Source: an uncultured Ruminococcus sp. (GTDB lineage: Bacteria; Bacillota; Clostridia; Oscillospirales; CAG-272). From it: 64,000 nucleotides of DNA. Position 1 is the stretch's first letter, and each line of letters opens with the position of its first letter. Location: positions 33,862-97,861 of the forward strand of contig CADBKZ010000008.1 of the NCBI GenBank assembly GCA_902795355.1. The letters run 5' to 3'. The translations under genes and the position numbers were made by a program. The notes under the pieces are model-generated. The model had not been told where the DNA came from, did no database searches, and saw nothing but the letters and a program-made list of their open reading frames with translations. Below, one piece after another: positions 40,702 through 49,365 of the stretch.

Positions 40702-41513
40702 TTGCCACCCGCCTTTCTGCGCTGCCGCCGCTCGCCCATGGAACCGGCAAGGTTCACGGCGATCAGAAGCCCGAGGATCACGAAGATCATCAGCGTGCAG
40801 AGCGCGTACATGCTGAATTTGACCTCGTGGGCGGTCTGGTTGTAGATATAGAGCGGGAGCGTGCGGAAATCGGGGGAGCTGACGAAATGGCTGATTACGA
40901 AGTCGTCGAGCGAGAGCGTAAAGCTCATCATAAGCCCCGAAACAATTCCGGGAACGAGATAGGGCAGCTCCACACGGAAGAAGGTTTTCACGGGCGGGCA
41001 CCCAAGGTCGAGCGCGGCTTCGGTCAGGCTCTTATCCATCTGGCGGAATTTGGGAAGCACCGAAAGGATCACATAGGGCAGGTTGAACGTGGTGTGGGCG
41101 ATGATCATGGTCCAGACGCCGAGGAACGGTTCGCGCCTGAGCACGTTCGCCACGCCCACGAACAACAGCATCATGGAAACGCCGGTTACAATGTCGGGGT
41201 TCATCATGGGAATGTTGGAAACCGATTCCATTGCGCGCGCCATCCATTTGCGCTTGGCGCGGTCAATGCCGTAGGCCGCCAGCGTTCCGAGAATCGTTGC
41301 CGCCAGCGAGGAAACCACCGCGAGGATCAGCGAGTTTTTCAGCGCGGTCAACGCCTCGCCGTCACGGAACAGCTCGCCGTACCATTTGCCGGAAAAGCCC
41401 GCGAAATGGGAGAGACTTCCCGAGCGGTTGAACGAAAAGAGGATTACCACCAGAATCGGCGCGTAAAGGATCAGAAAGATGAGCGCCATATAAGTTTTCG
41501 AGAGGATCTTCAT
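40698..41513 (-). CDS. potC: Polyamine ABC transporter permease
   Basis: 271 residues, six membrane helices, with PotC-type features: LMIFLILYAPILVVILFSF near the start, AALDLGCPPVKTFFRVELPYLVPGIVSG (EAA loop contacting the ATPase) at about 170-200 and LDDFVISHFVSSPDFRTLPLYIY. It forms the channel with PotB. ATGA overlaps on both sides show tight coupling in potABCD. Confidence 0.93.
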   Translation of the reverse strand: MKILSKTYMALIFLILYAPILVVILFSFNRSGSLSHFAGFSGKWYGELFRDGEALTALKNSLILAVVSSLAATILGTLAAYGIDRAKRKWMARAMESVSNIPMMNPDIVTGVSMMLLFVGVANVLRREPFLGVWTMIIAHTTFNLPYVILSVLPKFRQMDKSLTEAALDLGCPPVKTFFRVELPYLVPGIVSGLMMSFTLSLDDFVISHFVSSPDFRTLPLYIYNQTAHEVKFSMYALCTLMIFVILGLLIAVNLAGSMGERRQRRKAGGK

Positions 41514-42331
41514 ACCACAATATCCTCCCCGCCGTCCGAGAATTTGTTCATGATCGCCAGCGAAATCAGAATCAGGATCATCATCACCAGCGAGATCGCG
41601 GCGCCGGTATGGTACGTAACCGCGTTCTGGAACTGCCGTTCGATGGTGTCGCCGATCAGGTCAAACGAACCGCCGCCGAGCTTTTGGGAAATATAGAACG
41701 TGCTGATCGAGGGGACGAATACCATGGTGACGCCTGAAATGATCCCGGGGACCGTGAGCGGGACGATTACCTTGAACATGGTGCGGATCCCGTTGCAGCC
41801 GAGGTCGGCCGCCGCTTCCACATAGCGGACGTCGAGCTTGGTCATCGAGGTGTAAATGGGAAGCACCATGTAGGGCAGGAAATCGTAGATCATGCCGAGG
41901 ATCACCGCGCCCTCGGTTCCGATAAACGTCAGCTTACGGAACCCGAGCCGAACCAGAAACGAGCTGACCAGCCCGCCGTTATCGAGCAGGGCCATGAGCG
42001 AATAGGTGCGGATGAGCAGGCTGATCCACATGGGGAGCATCAGCAGCACCAGCAGAATGTTGCGCGCGCGCGCCGAGGCGCGGGACATGCAATACGCCAG
42101 CGGATACCCGATGATCAGGCAGATGGCGGTTGCGATGAGCGAGAAGCCCACCGACATTACGAACGTTTGCGAATACGACGTCAGCGACCGCAGGTTTTCA
42201 AAGGTAAAGGAGCCGTTCCGATCGGTCATGGCGAACCAGAGAACGAACAGAAGCGGCGCGACGATGAACAGGAGCGACCAGACAAGATACGGCGATGCCG
42301 CCGCTCCCCGAACCACACTCTGTTTTTTCAT
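41510..42331 (-). CDS. potB: Polyamine ABC transporter permease
   Basis: 273 residues, six helices, PotB-type: [23 protein letters not shown] near the start, [38 protein letters not shown], and the EAA loop [26 protein letters not shown] at about 170-195. It partners PotC in the membrane and contacts PotA. The start codon overlaps potA's stop; AGGAG lies within the end of potA. Confidence 0.93.
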   Translation of the reverse strand: MKKQSVVRGAAASPYLVWSLLFIVAPLLFVLWFAMTDRNGSFTFENLRSLTSYSQTFVMSVGFSLIATAICLIIGYPLAYCMSRASARARNILLVLLMLPMWISLLIRTYSLMALLDNGGLVSSFLVRLGFRKLTFIGTEGAVILGMIYDFLPYMVLPIYTSMTKLDVRYVEAAADLGCNGIRTMFKVIVPLTVPGIISGVTMVFVPSISTFYISQKLGGGSFDLIGDTIERQFQNAVTYHTGAAISLVMMILILISLAIMNKFSDGGEDIVV

Positions 42332-43467
42332 TCTTCTTCGCTCTCCTCCGCTTCCTCTTCGGGGAGTTTGTCCAGCTCGTCAAACTCGTCGCTGAACGAA
42401 GAATAATCGCCGAACATCCCCGAAAACTCGGACTTTTTCATAATATGGATGGCGTCGGGGTCAATGGAAAGCCCGATGGTCTGCCCTTCCGAAACATAGT
42501 CGGTGGATTGGATCATCCATTTGAAGCCCTGCACGTCCACGATAATCTCGTAGTGAACGCCCTTGAAGGTCACGCCCGTGACCTCGCCTTTGAGCATGCC
42601 CGCCTCGGGCGCAACCACGTCCACGTCCTCGGGGCGAATCACCACGTCCACAGCCTCGTTCGCGTCAAACCCCTTGTCCACGCAGACAAATTCGTGTCCG
42701 GCAAAGCGGACGGCAAAATCGCGGCGCATCACGCCGTCGAGAATGTTCGATTCCCCGATGAAGTCGGCGACAAACGCGTTCACGGGTTCATTGTAAATGT
42801 CGGTCGGCGACCCGATCTGCTGGATGCGGCCGCCCGCCATAACCACCACGGTATCCGACATGGAGAGCGCCTCTTCCTGATCGTGCGTTACGAAAATAAA
42901 GGTGATGCCCGTTTGCTGCTGGATGTTTTTCAGCTCGACCTGCATATCCTTGCGCAGTTTCAGGTCGAGCGCGGCCAAAGGCTCGTCGAGCAAGAGGACT
43001 TTCGGCTGGTTGATCAGGGCGCGGGCAATGGCCACGCGCTGCTGCTGGCCGCCCGAAAGCGTGGAAACCTTTCTTCGTTCGAACCCGCGCAGATTCACGA
43101 GTTCCAACATCTCTTTCACTTTCGTTCTGATCTCCCCCGAGGGGGTTTTCCGGACGCGGAGCCCGAACGCAATGTTATCGAACACATTGAGGTGCGGGAA
43201 CAGTGCATACCGCTGAAACACCGTGTTTACCTGCCGCCGGTAGGGCGGCATATCGTTGATGCGCTCTCCGTCAAAGAAAACATCCCCCGTATCCGGCGTT
43301 TCAAATCCGCCGATGATGCGCAGGGTCGTCGTCTTTCCGCAACCGGAAGGGCCCAAGAGTGTGATAAACTCCTTATCATGGATTTCGAGATCCATGTTGT
43401 CCAGAACGGTTTCGCCGTCAAACGACTTGGAAATCCCGTTCAGCCTGATGAGAACGTCTTTGTTCAT
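42328..43467 (-). CDS. potA: Polyamine ABC transporter ATP-binding protein
   Basis: 379 residues from ATG 43467 (AAGGAG 12 bases upstream). Walker [18 protein letters not shown]-loop [10 protein letters not shown], signature [15 protein letters not shown], Walker [13 protein letters not shown], switch [10 protein letters not shown]; a C-terminal TOBE/MOP-type regulatory domain ([22 protein letters not shown]) at about 240-350. It ends in a very acidic tail ([11 protein letters not shown]). It powers PotBC. First gene of the operon, with promoter 43608-43636. Confidence 0.94.
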   Translation of the reverse strand: MNKDVLIRLNGISKSFDGETVLDNMDLEIHDKEFITLLGPSGCGKTTTLRIIGGFETPDTGDVFFDGERINDMPPYRRQVNTVFQRYALFPHLNVFDNIAFGLRVRKTPSGEIRTKVKEMLELVNLRGFERRKVSTLSGGQQQRVAIARALINQPKVLLLDEPLAALDLKLRKDMQVELKNIQQQTGITFIFVTHDQEEALSMSDTVVVMAGGRIQQIGSPTDIYNEPVNAFVADFIGESNILDGVMRRDFAVRFAGHEFVCVDKGFDANEAVDVVIRPEDVDVVAPEAGMLKGEVTGVTFKGVHYEIIVDVQGFKWMIQSTDYVSEGQTIGLSIDPDAIHIMKKSEFSGMFGDYSSFSDEFDELDKLPEEEAEESEEE

Positions 43468-43607
43468 TCCGCATAAATACTCCTTTATGATAAAAAAATA
43501 TTCATGGAAATGCATGGCTTACCCGCCATCGGTTTCTCCGAAGCGGCGGGCGGCTGTTTTCCCGCGGCTTCTCGGCTTTCGGCACCTTGTGCGCAAATTC
43601 CGCATAT

Positions 43608-43636
43608 ATTGTAACAGATACGGCCCCCAATTGCAA
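43608..43636 (-). promoter_or_regulatory. Promoter of potABCD
   Basis: Minus strand TTGCAA (43631-43636), 17-base spacer, TACAAT (43608-43613); leader of about 135 bases. Confidence 0.75.
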
Positions 43637-43711
43637 TAGATTTTGAAAAAAAATCAAATTTTGTCATTTTTCACAATGATCCGCGAAAAAATTGTGTATT
43701 TTGGAATTTCT

Positions 43712-44392
43712 TCACAATTTTCCCCTTTTTCCTCTGTTTTGCTCCGTTTTCCTCGTTTTTTCTCCCGAATGCTCCGGAAGGGCGCGGGCGTCGGGGCGGT
43801 CGGAATCGTCGAAAAACCGCGCGAAGAGACTCATGGAAAATCCGAGCCACGAAACCCCGCTCCCCGCCCGCAGCAGCAGATACACCGAAACGCACCAGAG
43901 CAGGAACAAAACGCAAAAGGAAACTGCCCTGCAAACCCGAACGGAAGCGGCGTCCCCGAACCGCGCCGCAAGCATGCAACGGGCCATTCTTCCGCCGTCG
44001 AACGTTTCCACGGGCAGCAGGTTCAGAAGGCCGAGCAAAAAAGAGGCGGCGCAAAAGCGGGAAACCGACTCGGCAACCGAGCGGAACGGGAGCGCTGCCG
44101 CCGCACAAGCAAAGCTCGCGGCTGGCCCCGCCGCCGCGAGCTTCCACTCCGCGCCGTACCCGAGAACGCCCCCGCGCGTTTCGATGCGCGCGCCGAGGAG
44201 ACCGAGCCGGAGAGAGACAACGGAAATTTTCAGGACGGCCGCGGCAAGCAAATGCCCCGCTTCGTGCGCCGCGGCCGCGAGCAGGAGAGAGACGCCGAAG
44301 CCCGACCGGTCGGTCAGAAGCAATCCGAGGAAAACCGCACCCGCCAGCGGATCCACCCGCAGGCGCGGGAAATTTCGGTTTTTGTTCATCAT
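43712..44392 (-). CDS. M50 family site-2 protease (SpoIVFB-like)
   Basis: 226 residues from ATG 44392 (AGGGGGGG upstream). Multi-spanning, with the zinc site AAAHEAGHLLAAA (HExxH, about 46-54) and the second motif NLLPVETFDGGR (NxxPxxxxDG, about 130-141). These enzymes cut membrane proteins within the bilayer; SpoIVFB releases sigma-K in sporulation. A sporulation role here is possible but not shown, since the SpoIVFA partner is not adjacent. Confidence 0.85.
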   Translation of the reverse strand: MMNKNRNFPRLRVDPLAGAVFLGLLLTDRSGFGVSLLLAAAAHEAGHLLAAAVLKISVVSLRLGLLGARIETRGGVLGYGAEWKLAAAGPAASFACAAAALPFRSVAESVSRFCAASFLLGLLNLLPVETFDGGRMARCMLAARFGDAASVRVCRAVSFCVLFLLWCVSVYLLLRAGSGVSWLGFSMSLFARFFDDSDRPDARALPEHSGEKTRKTEQNRGKRGKL

Positions 44393-44483
44393 CGTCGCCC
44401 CCCCTTTCGGCATTCCGCCGGACTCACCGTATGATATGCCGCGCGGGCTGTCCGATATGATCGGGGCGCGCTCCGATTTTATA

Positions 44484-44513
44484 TTTTTTCGTACCGTGTA
44501 TGCGAAAACGACC
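44484..44513 (-). repeat. Dispersed 3'-end element, copy e
   Basis: Minus strand CGTTTTCGCATACACGG then TACGAAAAAA, lying just past the terminator of the rRNA methyltransferase gene and reading the same way. Confidence 0.6.
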
Positions 44514-44522
44514 GTTTTCAGG

Positions 44523-44569
44523 CGAAAAAAAGCGGAGAAAACGCTCTGTTCCGGAAGCGTTTTCTCCGC
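44523..44569 (-). terminator. Terminator of the THUMP methyltransferase gene
   Basis: Minus strand GCGGAGAAAACGCT (44556-44569) pairs with AGCGTTTTCTCCGC (44532-44545) and is followed by TTTTTTT. Confidence 0.9.
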
Positions 44570-44595
44570 AAGATCGGGCGCGGCGGCGGGCGGGA

Positions 44596-45720
44596 TCAGC
44601 CGCGCGGTTTGAAGAACTGATAGAGGAAGCAGGGGATCATGCCGTTGTAAAGGCGGCGGATCTTATCGGCGCGGCGGCCGTAAAACCGCTCGAACGCGGG
44701 ATGCGAGGTTAAAATATAGACCTGCCATGGCTCAAACTTTGCAAAATTGCGCCCCATTTTCCGATAGAGCGTTTCGGCCTCGGCAGGCGACATCATGCGC
44801 TCCCCGTAGGGCGGGTTGCAGACCAGCGTGCCGCGGCAATCGGGCTTTTGAATGGTTCTCGCGTCGGCGGCGAACAGCCGGATGCGGCGATCCACGCCCG
44901 CGCGCCGCGCGTTTTCGCGGGCGATCTCCAACACGGATTCATCCACATCGGAACCGCGGATTTCAAAGGACGTATCGGTGCGAACGGCGGCGCGCGCCGC
45001 TTCCCGCTCCCGCTCCCAAAGGGACGGCGGAAACGCGGGAAACGCCTCGGCGGAGAAGCCGCGGCCGAGGCACGGGGCCATGTTCGCAAGGATCATGGCC
45101 GCTTCAATGGCAATGGTTCCCGAGCCGCACATCGGGTCCCAGAGCAGGGTATCTTCCCGCGGCCGTGTTGCGAGCGCAATGGCGGCGGCAAGCGTTTCGC
45201 GCAGGGGCGCGGCTCCCGCCTCGGGGCGATAACCGCGCTTGTGGAGCGCGACCCCGCTGGTGTCGATCATCAGCGCGGCAACATCCTTGAAAAGGAAAAA
45301 GTCGATTTGGAAGGTCACGCCCGTTTCGGGCAGCCAACGCAGACCGTAAACGCCCGAAAGCCGATCGGCAACCGCCTTTTTGATGATCTTCTGACAATCG
45401 GGGACCGATTGCAGCCGGCTTTTGACGGCATGCCCCTTGACCGGAAACGCGTCGTTTTTCCCGACCCACGCTTCCCACGGGAGCGATTTGGTTCCCTCGA
45501 ACAGCTCGTCAAAGCTCCGCGCGGGGAACCGACCGAGCACAATCAGAACGCGCTCTGCGCACCGCAGGCGCAGGTTCGCCCGCGCCACGGCGGCTTCGTC
45601 CCCCTCGAAATAGACCCTGCCGTCCATGGTTTCGGTGCGGGTAACGCCAAGCGCGTCCAGCTCCTCTCCAAGCTGTTTTTCCAACCCGAACATGCAGGTT
45701 GCCGCCAACTGTAATTTCAT
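44596..45720 (-). CDS. THUMP-domain class I rRNA/tRNA N2-guanine methyltransferase (RlmL-like)
   Basis: 374 residues from ATG 45720. N-terminal ferredoxin-like/THUMP RNA-binding region (MKLQLAATCMFGLEKQLGEELDALG to about residue 150), then a UPF0020 methyltransferase domain. SLRETLAAAIALAT-type helix, LLWDPMCGSGTIAIEAAMI (SAM motif I, about 185-203), EIRGSDVDESVLEIARENARRAGV and the catalytic TLVCNPPYGERM (NPPY). It methylates guanine N2, in E. coli RlmL at 23S G2445. The second RlmK domain is absent, as in most Bacillota homologues. Longer upstream frames are the antisense of asd and not real. Confidence 0.88.
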   Translation of the reverse strand: MKLQLAATCMFGLEKQLGEELDALGVTRTETMDGRVYFEGDEAAVARANLRLRCAERVLIVLGRFPARSFDELFEGTKSLPWEAWVGKNDAFPVKGHAVKSRLQSVPDCQKIIKKAVADRLSGVYGLRWLPETGVTFQIDFFLFKDVAALMIDTSGVALHKRGYRPEAGAAPLRETLAAAIALATRPREDTLLWDPMCGSGTIAIEAAMILANMAPCLGRGFSAEAFPAFPPSLWEREREAARAAVRTDTSFEIRGSDVDESVLEIARENARRAGVDRRIRLFAADARTIQKPDCRGTLVCNPPYGERMMSPAEAETLYRKMGRNFAKFEPWQVYILTSHPAFERFYGRRADKIRRLYNGMIPCFLYQFFKPRG

Positions 45721-45819
45721 GAAATTTTCTTCCCTTCCCCTTTTTCGGCTCTTTTTGCATCCGAACCGAATATTTTTCCGAAAATTTGCCCGAAAAAATG
45801 AAAAATCTTTCATTCGGTC

Positions 45820-45848
45820 TTGCATTTTGCGGGCAATTGTTGTATAAT
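45820..45848 (+). promoter_or_regulatory. Promoter of asd
   Basis: TTGCAT (45820-45825), 17-base spacer, TATAAT (45843-45848). The leader is about 40 bases, too short for a riboswitch. Confidence 0.78.
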
Positions 45849-45894
45849 AGTAAACGTACTTTGATTCCGAACCCGTTTGAAAGGATTTCCGCTT

Positions 45895-46980
45895 ATGAAT
45901 ACCACGCAAAAAATGAAAGTCGGCGTTATCGGCGCCACGGGAATGGTGGGCCAGCGTTTTCTGACGCTTTTGGAGAACCACCCCTATTTTGAAGTTTCGG
46001 CGCTTGCCGCCTCGGCGCGCTCGGCGGGCGTTCCCTACGCGCAGGCCGTTGGCGACCGCTGGAAAATGGCGACCCCGATGCCCGCGAAGTTCCGCGATAT
46101 GATCGTTGAGGACGCCGCCAATGTGGAAGCCGTGGCCGCAAAATGCTCGTTCGTGTTCTGCGCCGTCAATATGAAAAAGGACGAGATCAAGGCCTTGGAA
46201 GAGGCCTACGCCAAGGCCGAAACGCCGGTGGTCTCCAACAACTCGGCCAACCGCTGGACGCCCGACGTTCCCATGGTGATTCCCGAGATCAACGACGCGC
46301 ACCTTGCGGTGATCGAGCATCAGCGGAAGCGGCTCGGCACCCGCCGCGGGTTCATTGCCGTAAAGCCGAACTGCTCCATTCAATCCTACGTCCCCGCGCT
46401 CTCCCCGCTTCGCAAATTCGGCATTGAGCAGGTGGTTGCAACCACTTACCAAGCCATTTCCGGCGCGGGCAAAACCTTTCGCGAATGGCCGGAAATGTGC
46501 GATAACGTGATCCCCTACATCGGCGGCGAGGAAGAAAAGAGCGAGCAGGAGCCGCTCCGCGTTTGGGGCGAGGTAAAGGACGGCGTGATTGTGAAAGCGG
46601 AAAAGCCGATCATCACAACGCAGTGCATCCGCGTTCCCGTGACCGACGGACACACGGCGGCGGTGTTCGTGAAATTTGCGAACAAACCCGCCCGCGAGGA
46701 AATTCTGGAAGCGTGGGCGACCTACGCGGGAAAGCCGCAGGCGTTGGGGCTTCCCCACGCGCCGAAGCAATTCCTGCGCTACTTTGAAGAGGACGACCGC
46801 CCGCAAACGCGGCTGGACCGCGACGCCGACGGCGGCATGAGCATTTCCCTCGGCCGCCTGCGCGAGGATACGCTCTTCGACTACAAATTCGTCGGCCTCT
46901 CGCACAACACCCTGCGCGGCGCGGCCGGCGGCGCGGTTCTGATTGCCGAGCTGCTCTACCGCGAAGGCTATTTTGACTGA
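45895..46980 (+). CDS. asd: Aspartate-semialdehyde dehydrogenase (archaeal/fungal-type)
   Basis: 361 residues from ATG 45895 (AAGGA 9 bases upstream). NADP-binding VGVIGATGMVGQRFLTLLENHP at the start, SNNSANRW, the catalytic cysteine in KPNCSIQSYVPALSPL (about residue 157), TYQAISGAGKTF and the late catalytic histidine in PVTDGHTAAVFV. These features are those of the archaeal/yeast-type enzyme. It reduces aspartyl-phosphate from LysC (19684-21003) to the semialdehyde for lysine, methionine and threonine. Monocistronic. Confidence 0.95.
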   Translation: MNTTQKMKVGVIGATGMVGQRFLTLLENHPYFEVSALAASARSAGVPYAQAVGDRWKMATPMPAKFRDMIVEDAANVEAVAAKCSFVFCAVNMKKDEIKALEEAYAKAETPVVSNNSANRWTPDVPMVIPEINDAHLAVIEHQRKRLGTRRGFIAVKPNCSIQSYVPALSPLRKFGIEQVVATTYQAISGAGKTFREWPEMCDNVIPYIGGEEEKSEQEPLRVWGEVKDGVIVKAEKPIITTQCIRVPVTDGHTAAVFVKFANKPAREEILEAWATYAGKPQALGLPHAPKQFLRYFEEDDRPQTRLDRDADGGMSISLGRLREDTLFDYKFVGLSHNTLRGAAGGAVLIAELLYREGYFD

Positions 46981-46993
46981 CCAAAAGAAAACC

Positions 46994-47061
46994 GACCTTG
47001 GGAGAGGGGAAGCTTCCGAAAAGAAGTTTCCCCTCTCCCAAACTTTTTCCCTTTTCAAAAG
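46994..47061 (-). repeat. Dispersed hairpin repeat, copy ii
   Basis: On the minus strand: CTTTTGAAAAGGGAAAAAG, then TTGGGAGAGGGGAAAC ... GCTTCCCCTCTCCCAA and GGTC. Flanks and layout match copy i at 39315-39388; the stem centre differs (GAG/CTC instead of GGC/GCC) yet stays paired. It lies 13 bases after asd. Confidence 0.75.
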
Positions 47062-47088
47062 CGTTCGGAAAAACCGGTTCAGAACGTC

Positions 47089-47118
47089 AAATTTTCATAC
47101 CGTGTGTGCGAAAATCGG
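47089..47118 (-). repeat. Dispersed 3'-end element, copy f
   Basis: Minus strand CCGATTTTCGCACACAC then GGTATGAAAATTT, starting 4 bases after the cysteine desulfurase stop, same direction. Confidence 0.65.
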
Positions 47119-47122
47119 CCGA

Positions 47123-48289
47123 TCAGCGGTTGATTTTGACCAATCTCGCAATCTCCTCGCGCAGAGCGTCCGCAAACGCGCGGACGTCGCTTTCCGTGTT
47201 GGTTTCGCAAAAGCTGACGCGGATGGAAGAAGCGATTTCCGCGGGCGACAGGCCGAAAGCCGCGAGCGACGCGCTCGGGTGCGCCGAATGCGAGGAGCAG
47301 GCCGACCCGTTGGAAACATAGATCCCCCGCGCCGAAAGGGCATGGAGCAGGGTTTCGCTGCGGATGTTCGGGACCGTAAGGTTCAGGATGTGCGGCGCGC
47401 GGTCCCCCGCGGGGCGATTGACGCGCACCGGCAGGTCGGCAACCGCTTCCTCGGCAAGGGCGCGCAGGCTGGCGAGCCGCGCAACGGTTTCGCCCATGGC
47501 GGCGTACCCCTCTTTTGCGGCGGCGGCAAAACCGGCAATTCCAATCAGGTTTTCAGTGCCGGAGCGAAGCCCCGCTTCCTGCCCGCCGCCGTGAATCACC
47601 GGAACGAGATCGCGGCGTTTCCGCGCCTCGGGCGAAACATAGAGCGCGCCGACCCCCTTGGGCCCGTGTACCTTATGCGCGCTGACCGTAATCAGGTCGG
47701 CGCGGAGCGTTTTCGGGTTCAACGGCATGCGCAAATAGGCCTGCACCGCGTCCGTATGCGTTACAATGTCCTCGCGGAAGGCCTTTGCGAGCGCAAACGC
47801 GCGGGCGACATCATAGCGCGCGCCGGTCTCGTTATTGACCGCCATCAACGAGACCAAAAAGGTTTTTTCATTGAGCGCGTCCGAAAAGCGGTCAAGGTCG
47901 AGAACGCCGTTCCTTGTGGGAACGCGAACCACCTCGAACCCCTGTCCTTCAAGCGCGCGCAGGGCGTTTTCCAGCCCCGCATGCTCGGAATCGGTGGTAA
48001 TGATCCGTCCGCCGCGGCGGCGGGGTTTGGCCATGGCGGTTCCAACGGCGGCAAGGTTATCCCCCTCGCTGCCGCCCGCCGTAAACACAAGTTCTCCCGC
48101 CTCGGGGCGGCGGACGCCGAGCGTTGCGGCAATCTCACGCCGCGCGGTCTCCAAAAGATCCTTTGCGCGGTTGCCCGCGGCATGGAGCGACGACGGGTTG
48201 CCGTAAACTTCCATAGCTTCCGCCATCGCCCGCTTCGCCGCCTCGGAAAGGGCCGTGGTCGCGCTGTTATCCAGATAAATTTCTTTCAT
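47123..48289 (-). CDS. Cysteine desulfurase (NifS/IscS-like)
   Basis: 388 residues from ATG 48289 (GAGGA upstream; an earlier TTG only overlaps the previous stop). YLDNSATTALSEAAKRAM at the start, FTAGGSEGDNLA, DSEHAGLEN, the PLP lysine in VSAHKVHGPKGVGALYV (about residue 205) and the active cysteine in SNGSACSSHSAHPS (about 325). It releases sulfur from cysteine for Fe-S clusters or tRNA thiolation. No iscU or mnmA/thiI lies beside it, so the acceptor is unknown. Last gene of a four-gene minus-strand unit. Confidence 0.93.
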   Translation of the reverse strand: MKEIYLDNSATTALSEAAKRAMAEAMEVYGNPSSLHAAGNRAKDLLETARREIAATLGVRRPEAGELVFTAGGSEGDNLAAVGTAMAKPRRRGGRIITTDSEHAGLENALRALEGQGFEVVRVPTRNGVLDLDRFSDALNEKTFLVSLMAVNNETGARYDVARAFALAKAFREDIVTHTDAVQAYLRMPLNPKTLRADLITVSAHKVHGPKGVGALYVSPEARKRRDLVPVIHGGGQEAGLRSGTENLIGIAGFAAAAKEGYAAMGETVARLASLRALAEEAVADLPVRVNRPAGDRAPHILNLTVPNIRSETLLHALSARGIYVSNGSACSSHSAHPSASLAAFGLSPAEIASSIRVSFCETNTESDVRAFADALREEIARLVKINR

Positions 48290-48297
48290 AACCGTCC

Positions 48298-49365
48298 TCA
48301 ACGAAACGCAAACGCCTGCCGGACGGCGTCCAGCACGCCAAGATGTTCTTCAAAACGCGCCTCGGCCGCGGTATACGTTACGGTGTAAAGCATGCCTTTA
48401 TAAAGCGCGATGATCTGGCGGTAGCGGTAGCGTTCGCCGCCCACGGTGAAGAGAAAATCGTACTGTTTCGCGGGTCTCCCGCCGAGTTCGGTTTCCACGC
48501 CGCCCGCATCCGAAAGCAGGGTAAAACCGTCCTCTCCGGCGGTTTCGCGCATCAGGTCGGCCGACGCGGCAAAATAATCGTCAACCGAGGTTCCCGTGTC
48601 GGGCAGGAACGGAACCACGCTGATGTTGGTGCGGTCGGTCGGCTCGTATGCCGAAAAAATGCGGCGGTCGCGGTCCACCACCCAATCGGCAGGGACAAAG
48701 AAACGATAGGAAACCTCGTCCGACGACGCGACCTGCATACCATCGGGCGCGGCGACTTTCGCGGGCTTCCACGCGTAATCCTCGGGGACATACGGCGTAT
48801 CGGTAAACACAAACTCTTTCGCCATCTTGTTCGCGTCGGCAATGCAGTAGTCGTAAAGCGCGTCGGTAACGGTAAACGCGAACACATAGAAATATCCGTT
48901 CCGCTCGGCGATGATGCGGACAAAATGCAACGTTTTTCCGTTGACGATCGCGCTGACGTGCCGACGGACGGCGTCCGCCCCGCCGAAAAGGGCGGCGGAA
49001 TCGTCGCCGGTACGGTCGGTCACTTCCCCGTTCAGCGCGACGGCGCGGATGAGCGGCAGGCAGACCGTTTCCCAATACGCCGCGTTGCGATCCGCGCCTT
49101 CCTCGGCGGTAAATCCCTCGGCGGAAAAGCGGCTGACGCTGACGGTGGATTGCTCGGACACATCGCGGTAGGCGCCGGAAACGCCGTAAACGGTGTTGCG
49201 GTTCCACGTGGTGGGGGCGTAGAGCAGGTAGTCCGCTCCCGCGGCCGAAACAATCATCATGCCGTCGGGAGCGTCGTTCTCCTTTTTGACGCAGGAGACG
49301 AGCGACCCGACCGACAACAGCGCGGCCAGAAGCAGAACAACGGTGGATTTGGCAAACAGCTTCAT
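48298..49365 (-). CDS. Lipoprotein with two PsbP-like repeats
   Basis: 355 residues from ATG 49365 (AAGGAG 7-8 bases upstream; ATGA overlap with the PLP enzyme gene). Lipoprotein signal GSLVSC (Cys about 23). The mature protein has two similar halves, DGMMIVSAAGADYLLYAPTTWNR (about 33-55) and DGMQVASSDEVSYRFFVPADWVV (about 200-222). Each continues to a strand-rich NISVVPF or TVSVSRF segment, like PsbP/MOG1 folds. No enzyme motif is seen; it sits on the outer face of the membrane. Role unknown. Confidence 0.7.
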   Translation of the reverse strand: MKLFAKSTVVLLLAALLSVGSLVSCVKKENDAPDGMMIVSAAGADYLLYAPTTWNRNTVYGVSGAYRDVSEQSTVSVSRFSAEGFTAEEGADRNAAYWETVCLPLIRAVALNGEVTDRTGDDSAALFGGADAVRRHVSAIVNGKTLHFVRIIAERNGYFYVFAFTVTDALYDYCIADANKMAKEFVFTDTPYVPEDYAWKPAKVAAPDGMQVASSDEVSYRFFVPADWVVDRDRRIFSAYEPTDRTNISVVPFLPDTGTSVDDYFAASADLMRETAGEDGFTLLSDAGGVETELGGRPAKQYDFLFTVGGERYRYRQIIALYKGMLYTVTYTAAEARFEEHLGVLDAVRQAFAFR

